Of a stretch of DNA of 5,644 bases, positions 1 to 5,205 are shown one piece after another. The stretch is from an uncultured Eubacterium sp. Lineage in GTDB: Bacteria > Bacillota_A > Clostridia > Lachnospirales > Lachnospiraceae. Location: positions 1 through 5,644 of the forward strand of contig CANTHI010000269.1 in the NCBI GenBank assembly GCA_947653505.1, read 5' to 3'. The notes under the pieces are model-generated. The model did no database searches. It saw only the letters and a program-made list of their open reading frames with translations, and was not told where the DNA came from. The translations under genes and the position numbers were made by a program. How positions within the stretch are numbered: the first letter of the stretch is position 1; each line of letters starts with the position of its first letter.

Positions 1-2
1 CA

Positions 3-53
3 GCTTATGCCCAGTGGGGCAGACCCTGCGCCTTCCTGACCCGTGAAAAGTAA
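3..53 (+). other. Possible 3' end of an upstream reading frame (window edge)
   Basis: From position 3 a frame is open to a TAA at 51-53 and ends in residues AYAQWGRPCAFLTREK. The stretch is clearly richer in G+C than the AT-rich DNA that follows, so it either ends a gene that starts outside the window or belongs to a GC-rich dispersed or structured intergenic element. It holds small hairpins (GCCC 9-12 with GGGC 17-20; GCAG 19-22 with CTGC 26-29). Sixteen codons are too few to assign a family, and the coding status is uncertain. Confidence 0.2.
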
Positions 54-58
54 CCCAC

Positions 59-164
59 AATGTAACATAAATATGGATATGATTGAAAAAAGCATTTTCA
101 ATCATCATGGATTATGATATACTGGAAAATAAGCAGAGGGGGAACAGATGACAAATGTTACATT
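59..164. repeat. Nested inverted repeats around a weak promoter
   Basis: Two perfect inverted repeats are visible. ATGATTGAAAA at 79-89 pairs with TTTTCAATCAT at 95-105 (11 bp, 5-nt spacer). AATGTAACAT at 59-68 is the reverse complement of ATGTTACATT at 155-164 (10 bp, about 86 nt apart). The right arm of the 11-bp palindrome overlaps the candidate -35 box TTTTCA (95-100), as an operator would. No U-run follows, so it is not an intrinsic terminator. The binding protein, if any, is unknown. Confidence 0.5.
95..123 (+). promoter_or_regulatory. Weak candidate promoter overlapping a palindrome
   Basis: A -35-like TTTTCA (95-100), a 17-bp spacer and a -10-like TATACT (118-123) would start RNA near position 130. 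That is just ahead of a G-rich ribosome binding site and a 34-codon ORF. The -35 is a poor match to TTGACA, but the spacer is optimal and the -10 is good. The palindrome at 79-105 covers the -35, which would fit repressor control (inferred). Confidence 0.35.
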
Positions 165-252
165 CCCACTTCCGGCTGGCTTTTTAAAGCCTTCCATCCG
201 TCGTCCTCATAGCCTGTATTTTGAACTTTTCCATTTTCAAAAAACAGTGTGA
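148..252 (+). CDS. Possible 34-residue small protein or leader peptide, unrecognised
   Basis: An ATG at 148 follows a G-rich ribosome binding site (GAGGGGG, 136-142) at good spacing and opens a frame of 34 codons to a TGA at 250-252. The product starts MTNVTFPLPAGFLKPSIRRP. It has no signal peptide, membrane segment or known motif, and I recognise no family. Support is the spacing from the candidate promoter at 95-123 and the Shine-Dalgarno sequence. Against it are its short length and unremarkable composition. The RNA could pair GGGAA (140-144) with TTCCC (163-167), which would partly mask its own ribosome binding site. It could be a small protein, a leader peptide, the head of a decayed gene, or chance. 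Confidence 0.25.
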   Translation: MTNVTFPLPAGFLKPSIRRPHSLYFELFHFQKTV

Positions 253-269
253 TAACGGTATGGAAAAGT
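225..269. repeat. 10-bp inverted repeat upstream of the pyrE promoter
   Basis: ACTTTTCCAT at 225-234 is the exact reverse complement of ATGGAAAAGT at 260-269, with 25 nt between. It ends 13 bp before the -35 box of the pyrE promoter, a position suitable for an activator or repressor site. It could also form a stem in RNA coming from further upstream. A smaller TTTTGAA/TTCAAAA repeat (219-225, 236-242) overlaps the left arm. The function is unknown. Confidence 0.4.
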
Positions 270-282
270 CTGGATTTGTGAG

Positions 283-311
283 TTGAAAGAAATCAGATTT
301 GGTGGTATACT
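283..311 (+). promoter_or_regulatory. Strong sigma-A-type promoter of the pyrE operon
   Basis: TTGAAA (-35, 283-288), a 17-bp spacer and TATACT (-10, 306-311) match the housekeeping consensus well. A TGG directly before the -10 (303-305) gives an extended -10. Transcription would begin near 318, leaving a leader of roughly 70 nt before pyrE. It is the best plus-strand promoter I found in the window and probably drives all five plus-strand genes. Confidence 0.85.
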
Positions 312-335
312 ATATCACATACATCAGGAATGATC

Positions 336-361
336 TTTTTAGCCTGCCGACAGGCTGAAAA
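336..361 (+). promoter_or_regulatory. Stem-loop in the pyrE 5' leader
   Basis: AGCCTG (341-346) and CAGGCT (351-356) form a perfect 6-bp stem with a CCGA loop. It is extended by TTTTT (336-340) against GAAAA (357-361), giving 11 pairs including one U-G. It lies between the predicted transcript start and the pyrE ribosome binding site (AAAGGAG, 372-378). A second small hairpin, CTTTA (362-366) with TAAAG (371-375), would cover the front of that site. No U-run follows, so this is not a terminator, and the loop does not resemble the PyrR-binding anti-antiterminator. A role in mRNA stability or translational control is inferred. Confidence 0.5.
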
Positions 362-389
362 CTTTATCAATAAAGGAGAATATACTCAC

Positions 390-1067
390 ATGGAACAATA
401 TAAAGAAGAATTTATTGGATTTATGGTAGACAGCGACGTATTAAAATTTGGAGAGTTTGTATTAAAAAGCGGACGCAGGTCTCCATTTTTTATGAATGCA
501 GGAAGCTATGTTACAGGGACGCAGCTGATGAAGCTGGGGGAATATTATGCAAGGGCCATTCACGAGCATTACGGCGATGATTTTGATATTCTGTTCGGGC
601 CGGCCTACAAAGGGATCCCGCTGAGTGTCGCTACGTCGATTGCTTATGCAAAGCTGTATGGCAGGGATGTCCGGTACTGCTCCAACCGCAAGGAAATGAA
701 AGATCATGGAGACGCAGGGATTTTGCTGGGCAGTAAGATACAGGACGGTGACAGGATTGTGATGATCGAGGATGTGACGACGTCTGGCAAGTCGATTGCG
801 GAGACAGTTCCGATTTTGAGGGAGCAGGCAGATGTGCAGATTACCGGGCTGATCGTTTCATTGAACCGGATGGAAAAAGGTCTGGGCGGGGAAAAGAGTG
901 CGCTGGATGAGATACAGGATACCTATGGTTTCCCGGCAAATGCGATTGTTACGATGGAGGAAGTGATCCAGTATTTATATGGGAAGCCATATCATGGAAA
1001 AATTCTGATTGATGATACATTAAAAGCTGCGATTGATGCATACTATGAACAGTATGGTGCAAAATAA
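390..1067 (+). CDS. pyrE: Orotate phosphoribosyltransferase PyrE
   Basis: This enzyme joins orotate to PRPP to form orotidine 5'-monophosphate, the fifth step of de novo pyrimidine synthesis, in the cytoplasm. The 225-residue product has the family motifs in order: the N-terminal KSGRRSPFF (27-35), GPAYKGIPL (70-78), the flexible catalytic loop KEMKDHGDAG (101-110, with Lys101, Lys104 and His106), and the PRPP-binding signature IEDVTTSGKS (126-135). Length matches the 210-230 residue bacterial form. The frame stays open upstream to an ATG at 330, but that start has no usable ribosome binding site. The ATG at 390 follows AAAGGAG (372-378) and begins the conserved region, so 390 is preferred. 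It is the first gene after the promoter at 283-311 and sits 15 bp before the VanZ-like gene. Other pyrimidine genes are not in the window, so it is separated from any pyrK-pyrD cluster, at least on the downstream side. Confidence 0.97.
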   Translation: MEQYKEEFIGFMVDSDVLKFGEFVLKSGRRSPFFMNAGSYVTGTQLMKLGEYYARAIHEHYGDDFDILFGPAYKGIPLSVATSIAYAKLYGRDVRYCSNRKEMKDHGDAGILLGSKIQDGDRIVMIEDVTTSGKSIAETVPILREQADVQITGLIVSLNRMEKGLGGEKSALDEIQDTYGFPANAIVTMEEVIQYLYGKPYHGKILIDDTLKAAIDAYYEQYGAK

Positions 1068-1082
1068 GCTGAGGAATGGAAG

Positions 1083-1589
1083 TTGATTTATAAAAAACAT
1101 AAAAAACTGTACCGGACGGCGGCATGGCTGCTGTTCGGTCTTTATCTTATCTTAATGGTTTATTTTTTATTTTTTGCCGAAAGCCTGGGGAGAACTTCTG
1201 TAGGGCGGGAGTATCATTATAATTTAAAGCCATTCAGGGAAATCCAGCGGTATCTGATGTATTATGATGTGATCGGCCCGTATACGGTATTTTTGAATCT
1301 GGCAGGCAATATTCTGGCTTTTGTGCCTTTTGGATTGTTTTTTCCGTTACTGTCCCGCCGCAACCGTGGGGTTTTGAAAGTAACGCTGATCAGCTTTGAA
1401 GTCAGTCTGCTGGTGGAGCTGATTCAGCTGGTGACAAGGGTTGGAAGCTGCGATGTGGATGATATCATCTTAAATACACTGGGCGGTATGATTGGATGTT
1501 TTTGTTTCCGTATGATGTTTTTCTGGCACAAGATAGGACTGAAAGGGGCAAAAGGAGTATTGGATGAAGAAGAAAAAAGCGCGGTCTGA
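1083..1589 (+). CDS. VanZ-family integral membrane protein
   Basis: The 168-residue product is an integral membrane protein with four predicted helices, at about residues 13-32, 65-90, 98-118 and 126-147. VanZ-family hallmarks are present: YNLKPFREI (46-54) after the first helix, NLAGNILAFVPFGLFFPLL (72-90), the acidic VELIQL (111-116), and the terminal DVDDIILNTLGGMIG (124-138). The founding VanZ of Enterococcus gives low-level teicoplanin resistance, but most clostridial homologues have no known role, so drug resistance should not be assumed. The start is TTG at 1083, chosen because GAGGA (1071-1075) lies 7 nt upstream and no in-frame ATG precedes the first helix. The C-terminal tail (about 150-168) is charged and likely cytoplasmic. 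The gene begins 15 bp after pyrE and overlaps the next gene by 26 bp, so it is cotranscribed with both and probably translationally coupled to the latter. Confidence 0.93.
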   Translation: MIYKKHKKLYRTAAWLLFGLYLILMVYFLFFAESLGRTSVGREYHYNLKPFREIQRYLMYYDVIGPYTVFLNLAGNILAFVPFGLFFPLLSRRNRGVLKVTLISFEVSLLVELIQLVTRVGSCDVDDIILNTLGGMIGCFCFRMMFFWHKIGLKGAKGVLDEEEKSAV

Positions 1590-1902
1590 AAAAAATTATA
1601 AATTTTCCGGAAAGAAGCATTCCAGACCAGCCGCGGTGGCGCTGGTATTTTCATTTGTGCCGCTTGCTTTGTTTTTTTATGCGGCAGCGGTTTCTTATTT
1701 AAAAGGCGGGCAGGCGCCGCAAACAATCGGATGCATCGGGATCGCCGCGATTCTGGCGGCGCTTATGACACTGCGTGTTTCCATCCGGGAAGCACGTAAG
1801 GAAAATGTAATAAAAAAAGTACCAGTAACCGGAGCAGTATTGTCAGTACTAATGCTGACCGGATGGATGGCAGTATATGTCATGGGCTGGATGGGTTCCT
1901 GA
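1564..1902 (+). CDS. Small three-helix membrane protein, DUF6142-like
   Basis: This is a 112-residue membrane protein of unknown function. A lysine-rich cytoplasmic N-terminus contains YKFSGKKHSRP (12-22), followed by three hydrophobic helices at about 23-46, 53-71 and 86-108. The YKF-x-KKHS start and the size recall the small Lachnospiraceae family named DUF6142; that match is from memory and unchecked. The ATG at 1564 has a good site, AAAGGAG (1551-1557), 6 nt upstream. The first 26 bp overlap the end of the VanZ-like gene in another frame, indicating coupled translation. The last residues (GWMGS) and the TGA stop are encoded inside the first unit of the 40-bp repeat array that follows, so the array may have remodelled the native C-terminus. 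Its position beside a VanZ-like gene suggests a shared membrane role, but nothing in the sequence says which. Confidence 0.85.
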   Translation: MKKKKARSEKNYKFSGKKHSRPAAVALVFSFVPLALFFYAAAVSYLKGGQAPQTIGCIGIAAILAALMTLRVSIREARKENVIKKVPVTGAVLSVLMLTGWMAVYVMGWMGS

Positions 1903-2126
1903 GCATGGATGGATATAAGGAAAAACATGAATGGGTTCCTAAGCATGGATGGATATAAGGAAAAACATGGATGGGTTCCTGAGCATGGCGGGATATAAGG
2001 AAAAGCATGGATGGGTTCCTGAGCATGGATGGATATAAGGAAAAACATGAATGGGTTCCTGAGCATAGCGGGATATAAGGAAAAACATGGATGGATTTCC
2101 GGACACAGCAGGATATATGGAAAAAT
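1887..2126. repeat. 40-bp tandem repeat array (5 near-identical copies plus 1 decayed)
   Basis: Five exact-length 40-bp units start at 1891, 1931, 1971, 2011 and 2051. Each has the pattern ATGGGTTCCTGAGCATGG then ATGGATATAAGGAAAAAC (with small variations). Units differ only by a few substitutions, mostly transitions (CCTGAG/CCTAAG, GGAT/GGCG, ACATGA/ACATGG), with no indels. A sixth, decayed copy covers about 2091-2126. Each unit is itself two related halves beginning CATGGATGG, of 18 and 22 bp, so the 40-mer probably arose from an older duplication. The array starts within the end of the preceding gene and fills most of the 264-bp gap before the aminopeptidase. It has no spacer/repeat alternation, so it is not a CRISPR. 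High copy identity suggests recent expansion by slippage or unequal recombination, and copy number is likely to vary between strains. Confidence 0.95.
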
Positions 2127-2166
2127 GGAGATTGTAAAATATAGGAATAAACAGGATGGATGTTAA
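2047..2166 (+). CDS. Possible 39-codon mini-ORF from the repeat array, abutting the aminopeptidase
   Basis: An ATG at 2047 in the fourth repeat unit lies 5 nt after AAGGA (2037-2041). It opens a 39-residue frame that runs out of the array and stops with TAA at 2164-2166; the aminopeptidase ATG follows at 2167 with no gap. The peptide begins MNGFLSIAGYKEKHGW and is hydrophilic later. Similar SD-ATG pairs at 1927, 1967 and 2007 open 23-residue frames with closely matching products. Because the aminopeptidase has only a modest ribosome binding site of its own (AGGA 2153-2156, 10 nt away), ribosomes finishing this mini-ORF could reinitiate there. Translation is inferred; the reading frame may simply be a by-product of the repeat. 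Confidence 0.3.
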   Translation: MNGFLSIAGYKEKHGWISGHSRIYGKMEIVKYRNKQDGC

Positions 2167-4266
2167 ATGAAAGGTTATCAGAAAGTGTATGAAAGTGCAA
2201 ATGAGCAGGCGGCAGAACGTTATGCGCTTGTGCTGGAGCGGATTCGTGAGGCGGCGCACGGGCCGGAGACAAAGGAGCGTTTTGCGGATTATTTTCAAAA
2301 AACGGCTTCGTTTATCCTGCTGACGGCAGACGTGCTGGAGATGGAGCGTGGCGGGATGCTGGAGCAGCGTTCTTTGGAGGAATGCGAACAGCTGAACAGG
2401 CGGTTGTATGAGGATATTCTGCCGTGTACGGAGTGTGCGGGGGACGTCTGTTATGATAAGAGCTACGCGAATCCGGCTTATGCGGTGGAACAGCTGGGAG
2501 AGGAATTTGGCGGGGCGCTTTGCTTTTTATATGCGGAATGCAGGGCGCTGATTGCTTATGCGTTTGAGGGAAGACTGGCGGATATGACGATCCTGCTGGA
2601 GCTGTTTGTGGAAATCTATACGTGTTTTTGTGACCGCAATGGTACGGATGGGGACGAAATCCGGCGGATTTTATACTGGCATTTTCATGATTATAGTGAG
2701 ATTCTTGTAACGCAGAGTGTGCGGGAAGGCGTTGACCCGCAGCTGGATTTTTTTACAGGTATTGTGCGGGAGGCGGATCTTACGGATCTTACGTATCTGT
2801 ACCGGTATGGGGAATATATTTCTGAAAATGAGCGCAGGACAGCGCAGTATCTGCTGGGACTGCCAAAGGAGCAGATTCAGGCAATGGCGGATACGTTTAC
2901 CGAAGGCTACCGGATTGGCTTTGAGGTGACGAATAAAGATCTGTCAAAGAAAAAGACGGTCAGTATCCATTATGCAATTGGGTTTGAGCGGGTGGTGCGC
3001 GCGGCGATCCAAAATTTTGAAAAGCTTGGCCTTTCCACTGTGATTTTCCGGGATGCGGTGTCTTCTATGGGCAGCCGGGGACATGGAAAACGGGGCTGTT
3101 ATTCGGTGTCGCCAAACCGCCAGTTTGATTTTGACCACCGGAATGATAATGCATGGTATCTGGACAAAGCGTTTGTCGAACGCAGGCTGGAGGTGCTGCG
3201 GGATGCCTACGAGCAGTATAAGGATGCCGCGGCTGTTTACGGCGGACCGGCTGTGCAGGAAGTATTTGGAGAGGAACCGTTTGCGCCTGTTCAGAAAAAG
3301 GAAGCCGCGCAGTACGATGAAAGGCAGCAGAAGCTGCTCGTATATTACGCAAACCAGTCGGGGCAGATTACCAATGCGTATATCAGGGGTGAGGAGCGCA
3401 GCTTTACGATCATTGCCTATCCGCTGCCTGCGATTGGTCCGGATTATGAACAGATATTTGCGGAGACAGTCCGTCTGAATACATTGGATTATATGCGCTA
3501 CCGGAACATGCAGCAGCGTCTGATTCAGGTGCTGGATCAGGCAGAGCGGGTGCATATTACCGGAAAAGGCAGTAACCGTACGGATTTATATGTCTCGATT
3601 TTAAAGCTGGAGCGGCCGGATGAGCAGACAGCGTTTGAAAACTGTGTGGCAGATGTAAATATTCCGGTTGGAGAAGTATTTACGTCTCCGGTTTTAAAGG
3701 GAACATCGGGTGTGCTGCATGTAACGGGTGTGTACCTGAACGAGCTGTATTATAAGGATCTGCGGCTTACGTTTACGGACGGTATGATTACGGATTATAC
3801 GTGCGCCAATTTTGCGGATGAGGAGCAGAACAGACGTTATATACACGAAAATGTACTGATGCAGCATGAGACGCTGCCGATGGGTGAGTTTGCAATCGGG
3901 ACAAATACGACAGCTTACCGGATGGCGAGAGAGTTTCAGATCGCGGATAAGCTTCCGATTCTGATCGCGGAAAAAACAGGTCCGCATTTTGCCGTCGGGG
4001 ATACGTGCTATTCCCACGCGGAAGATACAAGAGTATATAATCCGGACGGAAAAGAAATTATGGCAAAAGATAATGAACATACGCTGATCCGGAAGGAAGA
4101 CCCTTCGCGGGCATATTTTAACTGTCATACGGATATTACGATTCCTTATGATGAGCTGGATGCGATTACGGCGATGCTGCCGGATGGCAGTACCATTGAT
4201 GTCATCCGTGACGGAAAGTTTGTGGTACCAGGGACAGAAGAGCTGAATGTGCCTTTGGAAACCTGA
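2167..4266 (+). CDS. M29-family (AmpS/PepS/aminopeptidase T type) metallo-aminopeptidase, long form
   Basis: This is a cytoplasmic metallo-aminopeptidase that removes N-terminal residues from peptides. The 699-residue product is much longer than the roughly 410 residues of classical M29 enzymes. Residues from about 225 to 699 resemble M29, and the first 220 or so are an extra, mostly helical region that I do not recognise. Likely metal ligands and catalytic residues, placed by comparison with AmpS/AmpT, are Glu503 (PVGEVFTSP), Glu574 (MGEFAIGTN), His607 (EKTGPHFAVGD), Tyr615, and His654 with Asp656 (CHTDI). The family's full set therefore appears present. There is no signal peptide. The ATG at 2167 has a moderate site (AGGA 2153-2156) and directly follows the stop of a mini-ORF from the repeat array. 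It is transcribed with pyrE and purE, which suggests peptide turnover tied to nucleotide growth demand. The exact substrate is unknown; annotation as leucyl aminopeptidase would be by family only. Confidence 0.92.
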   Translation: MKGYQKVYESANEQAAERYALVLERIREAAHGPETKERFADYFQKTASFILLTADVLEMERGGMLEQRSLEECEQLNRRLYEDILPCTECAGDVCYDKSYANPAYAVEQLGEEFGGALCFLYAECRALIAYAFEGRLADMTILLELFVEIYTCFCDRNGTDGDEIRRILYWHFHDYSEILVTQSVREGVDPQLDFFTGIVREADLTDLTYLYRYGEYISENERRTAQYLLGLPKEQIQAMADTFTEGYRIGFEVTNKDLSKKKTVSIHYAIGFERVVRAAIQNFEKLGLSTVIFRDAVSSMGSRGHGKRGCYSVSPNRQFDFDHRNDNAWYLDKAFVERRLEVLRDAYEQYKDAAAVYGGPAVQEVFGEEPFAPVQKKEAAQYDERQQKLLVYYANQSGQITNAYIRGEERSFTIIAYPLPAIGPDYEQIFAETVRLNTLDYMRYRNMQQRLIQVLDQAERVHITGKGSNRTDLYVSILKLERPDEQTAFENCVADVNIPVGEVFTSPVLKGTSGVLHVTGVYLNELYYKDLRLTFTDGMITDYTCANFADEEQNRRYIHENVLMQHETLPMGEFAIGTNTTAYRMAREFQIADKLPILIAEKTGPHFAVGDTCYSHAEDTRVYNPDGKEIMAKDNEHTLIRKEDPSRAYFNCHTDITIPYDELDAITAMLPDGSTIDVIRDGKFVVPGTEELNVPLET

Positions 4267-4323
4267 AGATATCAGAATGAAAAACAGTCAGAAATTTGTA
4301 TGTAATAGATTAGGGAGGAAAAA

Positions 4324-4827
4324 ATGGCAAAAGTAGGAATTATCATGGGATCGGATTCCGATCTTCCGGTTATGAAAAAAGCGGCAGATCTTTTAAAACA
4401 GCTTGATATATCGTTTGAGATGCGGATTATTTCTGCTCACAGAGAACCGGATGTCTTTTTTGAATATGCAAAGACAGCAGAGGAGCGGGGGCTGAAAGTG
4501 ATCATCGCAGGAGCCGGGATGGCGGCGCATCTGCCGGGAATGTGTGCGGCTATTTTTCCAATGCCGGTGATCGGCATACCGATGCATACGACGTCTCTGG
4601 GCGGAAGGGATTCCCTGTACTCCATCGTACAGATGCCATCCGGCATTCCGGTTGCTACGGTTGCGATCAACGGAGGCGCGAATGCCGCGCTGCTGGCAGC
4701 GAAGATTCTGGCAGTGTCCGATGCGGATTTACTGCAGAGACTGAAAGACTATTCCAAAGATCTTATGGAGCAGGTGCAGGCAAAAGATGCGAAGCTGCAG
4801 GAATGCGGAGCCGGGGATTATGAGTAA
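4324..4827 (+). CDS. purE: N5-carboxyaminoimidazole ribonucleotide mutase PurE (class I)
   Basis: PurE converts N5-CAIR to CAIR in de novo purine synthesis, acting in the cytoplasm after PurK; class I enzymes are octamers. The 167-residue product carries the family signatures: MGSDSDLPVM (8-17), the active-site SAHREP (37-42, with His39), the glycine-rich AGAGMAAHLPGM (62-73), and MPSGIPVATVAI (104-115). Length matches the standalone bacterial enzyme. AGGGAGG (4312-4318) lies 5 nt before the ATG. The gene begins 57 bp after the aminopeptidase, with no clear promoter between, so it is read from the upstream transcript. PurK and the other purine genes are not in this window. Its stop overlaps another ATG (ATGAGTAA, 4820-4827) in the style of a coupled downstream gene, but only a 33-codon frame follows. 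Confidence 0.97.
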   Translation: MAKVGIIMGSDSDLPVMKKAADLLKQLDISFEMRIISAHREPDVFFEYAKTAEERGLKVIIAGAGMAAHLPGMCAAIFPMPVIGIPMHTTSLGGRDSLYSIVQMPSGIPVATVAINGGANAALLAAKILAVSDADLLQRLKDYSKDLMEQVQAKDAKLQECGAGDYE

Positions 4828-4921
4828 CCGTTTGTGGCAGGAGCAGTTCCTTATGCTTACTGGAATAACCGGGGTATGGGGGAATGGCCGTGTGAATCAA
4901 AGAACTGGTGTCATGATTTGA
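4820..4921 (+). CDS. 33-residue ORF overlapping the purE stop; small protein or remnant
   Basis: ATGAGTAA at 4820-4827 overlaps the purE stop codon, and GGAG (4807-4810) lies 9 nt upstream, the usual layout of a translationally coupled operon gene. The frame ends after 33 codons at a TGA (4919-4921), shortly before the terminator. The product begins MSNRLWQEQFLMLTGITGVW and matches nothing I recognise; it does not look like the start of PurM, PurC or PurF. It could be a real small protein, the stump of a deleted downstream pur gene, or chance overlap. Confidence 0.3.
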   Translation: MSNRLWQEQFLMLTGITGVWGNGRVNQRTGVMI

Positions 4922-4936
4922 ACTAAATATTTTTAG

Positions 4937-4976
4937 AAAAAACTCAGCCTGAGCCAAAGGGCTGAGTTTTTTATTT
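4937..4976 (+). terminator. Strong intrinsic terminator, probably bidirectional
   Basis: AAAAAACTCAGCC (4937-4949) pairs perfectly with GGCTGAGTTTTTT (4960-4972), a 13-bp stem with a GC-rich top, a 10-nt loop and a terminal U-run continuing to 4976. It ends the pyrE-purE operon. The A-run on the left becomes a U-run on the other strand, so it can also stop the convergent minus-strand transcript whose last gene ends at 5005. Confidence 0.93.
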
Positions 4977-5004
4977 CGCATTATTTTTAATTTTACATTC
5001 TCTC

Positions 5005-5199
5005 CTATTCCTTAATTCTGTCGATCTCCGTTAAATTCACCCCAGAAGATGTAAGTATTGCTTTTAGATCTATATATCTTTCATACATTGCTTTATACAC
5101 ATCCGATTCTTTATCCGCTAAAAGCATAAATCGCTGTATTCTTGAAAATTCCTCCACAGATATCTTTATTACTTCTTTATCCGTCATACGATCACCCAT
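5005..5199 (-). CDS. Small hypothetical protein, 64 residues
   Basis: This is a charged, probably helical, soluble protein of unknown function. Its core reads VIKISVEEFSRIQRF then MLLADKESDVYKAMYERYID and ends GVNLTEIDRIKE. It has no membrane segment, signal peptide or zinc motif. The start is uncertain. ATG at 5199 has AAGGA only 1 nt away, which is too close. The in-frame ATG at 5187 (giving 60 residues, MTDKEV) has it 13 nt away, which is rather far. Coupling to the ORF just upstream could make up for either. The frame upstream is open except for one TAA at 5206-5208, so this may be the back part of a longer protein. It is convergent with purE and shares the terminator at 4937-4972. Size and operon arrangement would suit a small regulator or antitoxin, but no motif supports that. 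Confidence 0.7.
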   Translation of the reverse strand: MGDRMTDKEVIKISVEEFSRIQRFMLLADKESDVYKAMYERYIDLKAILTSSGVNLTEIDRIKE

Positions 5200-5205
5200 T
5201 TCCTT

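Noticed and set aside
79..105. Intrinsic terminator at the 11-bp palindrome
   Set aside because: The stem is AT-rich and no U-run follows; its overlap with a -35 box fits an operator better.
330..389. Longer PyrE start at 330 (20 extra residues)
   Set aside because: No usable ribosome binding site precedes it, it would lie only about 12 nt from the predicted transcript start, and it would run through the leader stem-loop. The ATG at 390 has AAAGGAG and matches family length.
1083..1589. Glycopeptide resistance locus
   Set aside because: Only a VanZ-like gene is present; no vanH, vanA, vanX or regulator genes are seen, and VanZ-family proteins are common in clostridia without this role.
1887..2126. 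CRISPR array
   Set aside because: The units are contiguous and carry no unique spacers of constant length, and no cas genes are nearby.
1695..2298. Three long minus-strand ORFs (119-130 codons) crossing the repeat array in all three frames
   Set aside because: The 40-bp unit contains no TTA, CTA or TCA, so every minus-strand frame is automatically open through the array. The starts have no ribosome binding sites, and the products are simple repeats of the same translated unit.
2944..3555. Long minus-strand ORF (203 codons) and others opposite the aminopeptidase
   Set aside because: They lie fully inside a well-supported gene with conserved motifs and have no promoter or coding signal of their own.
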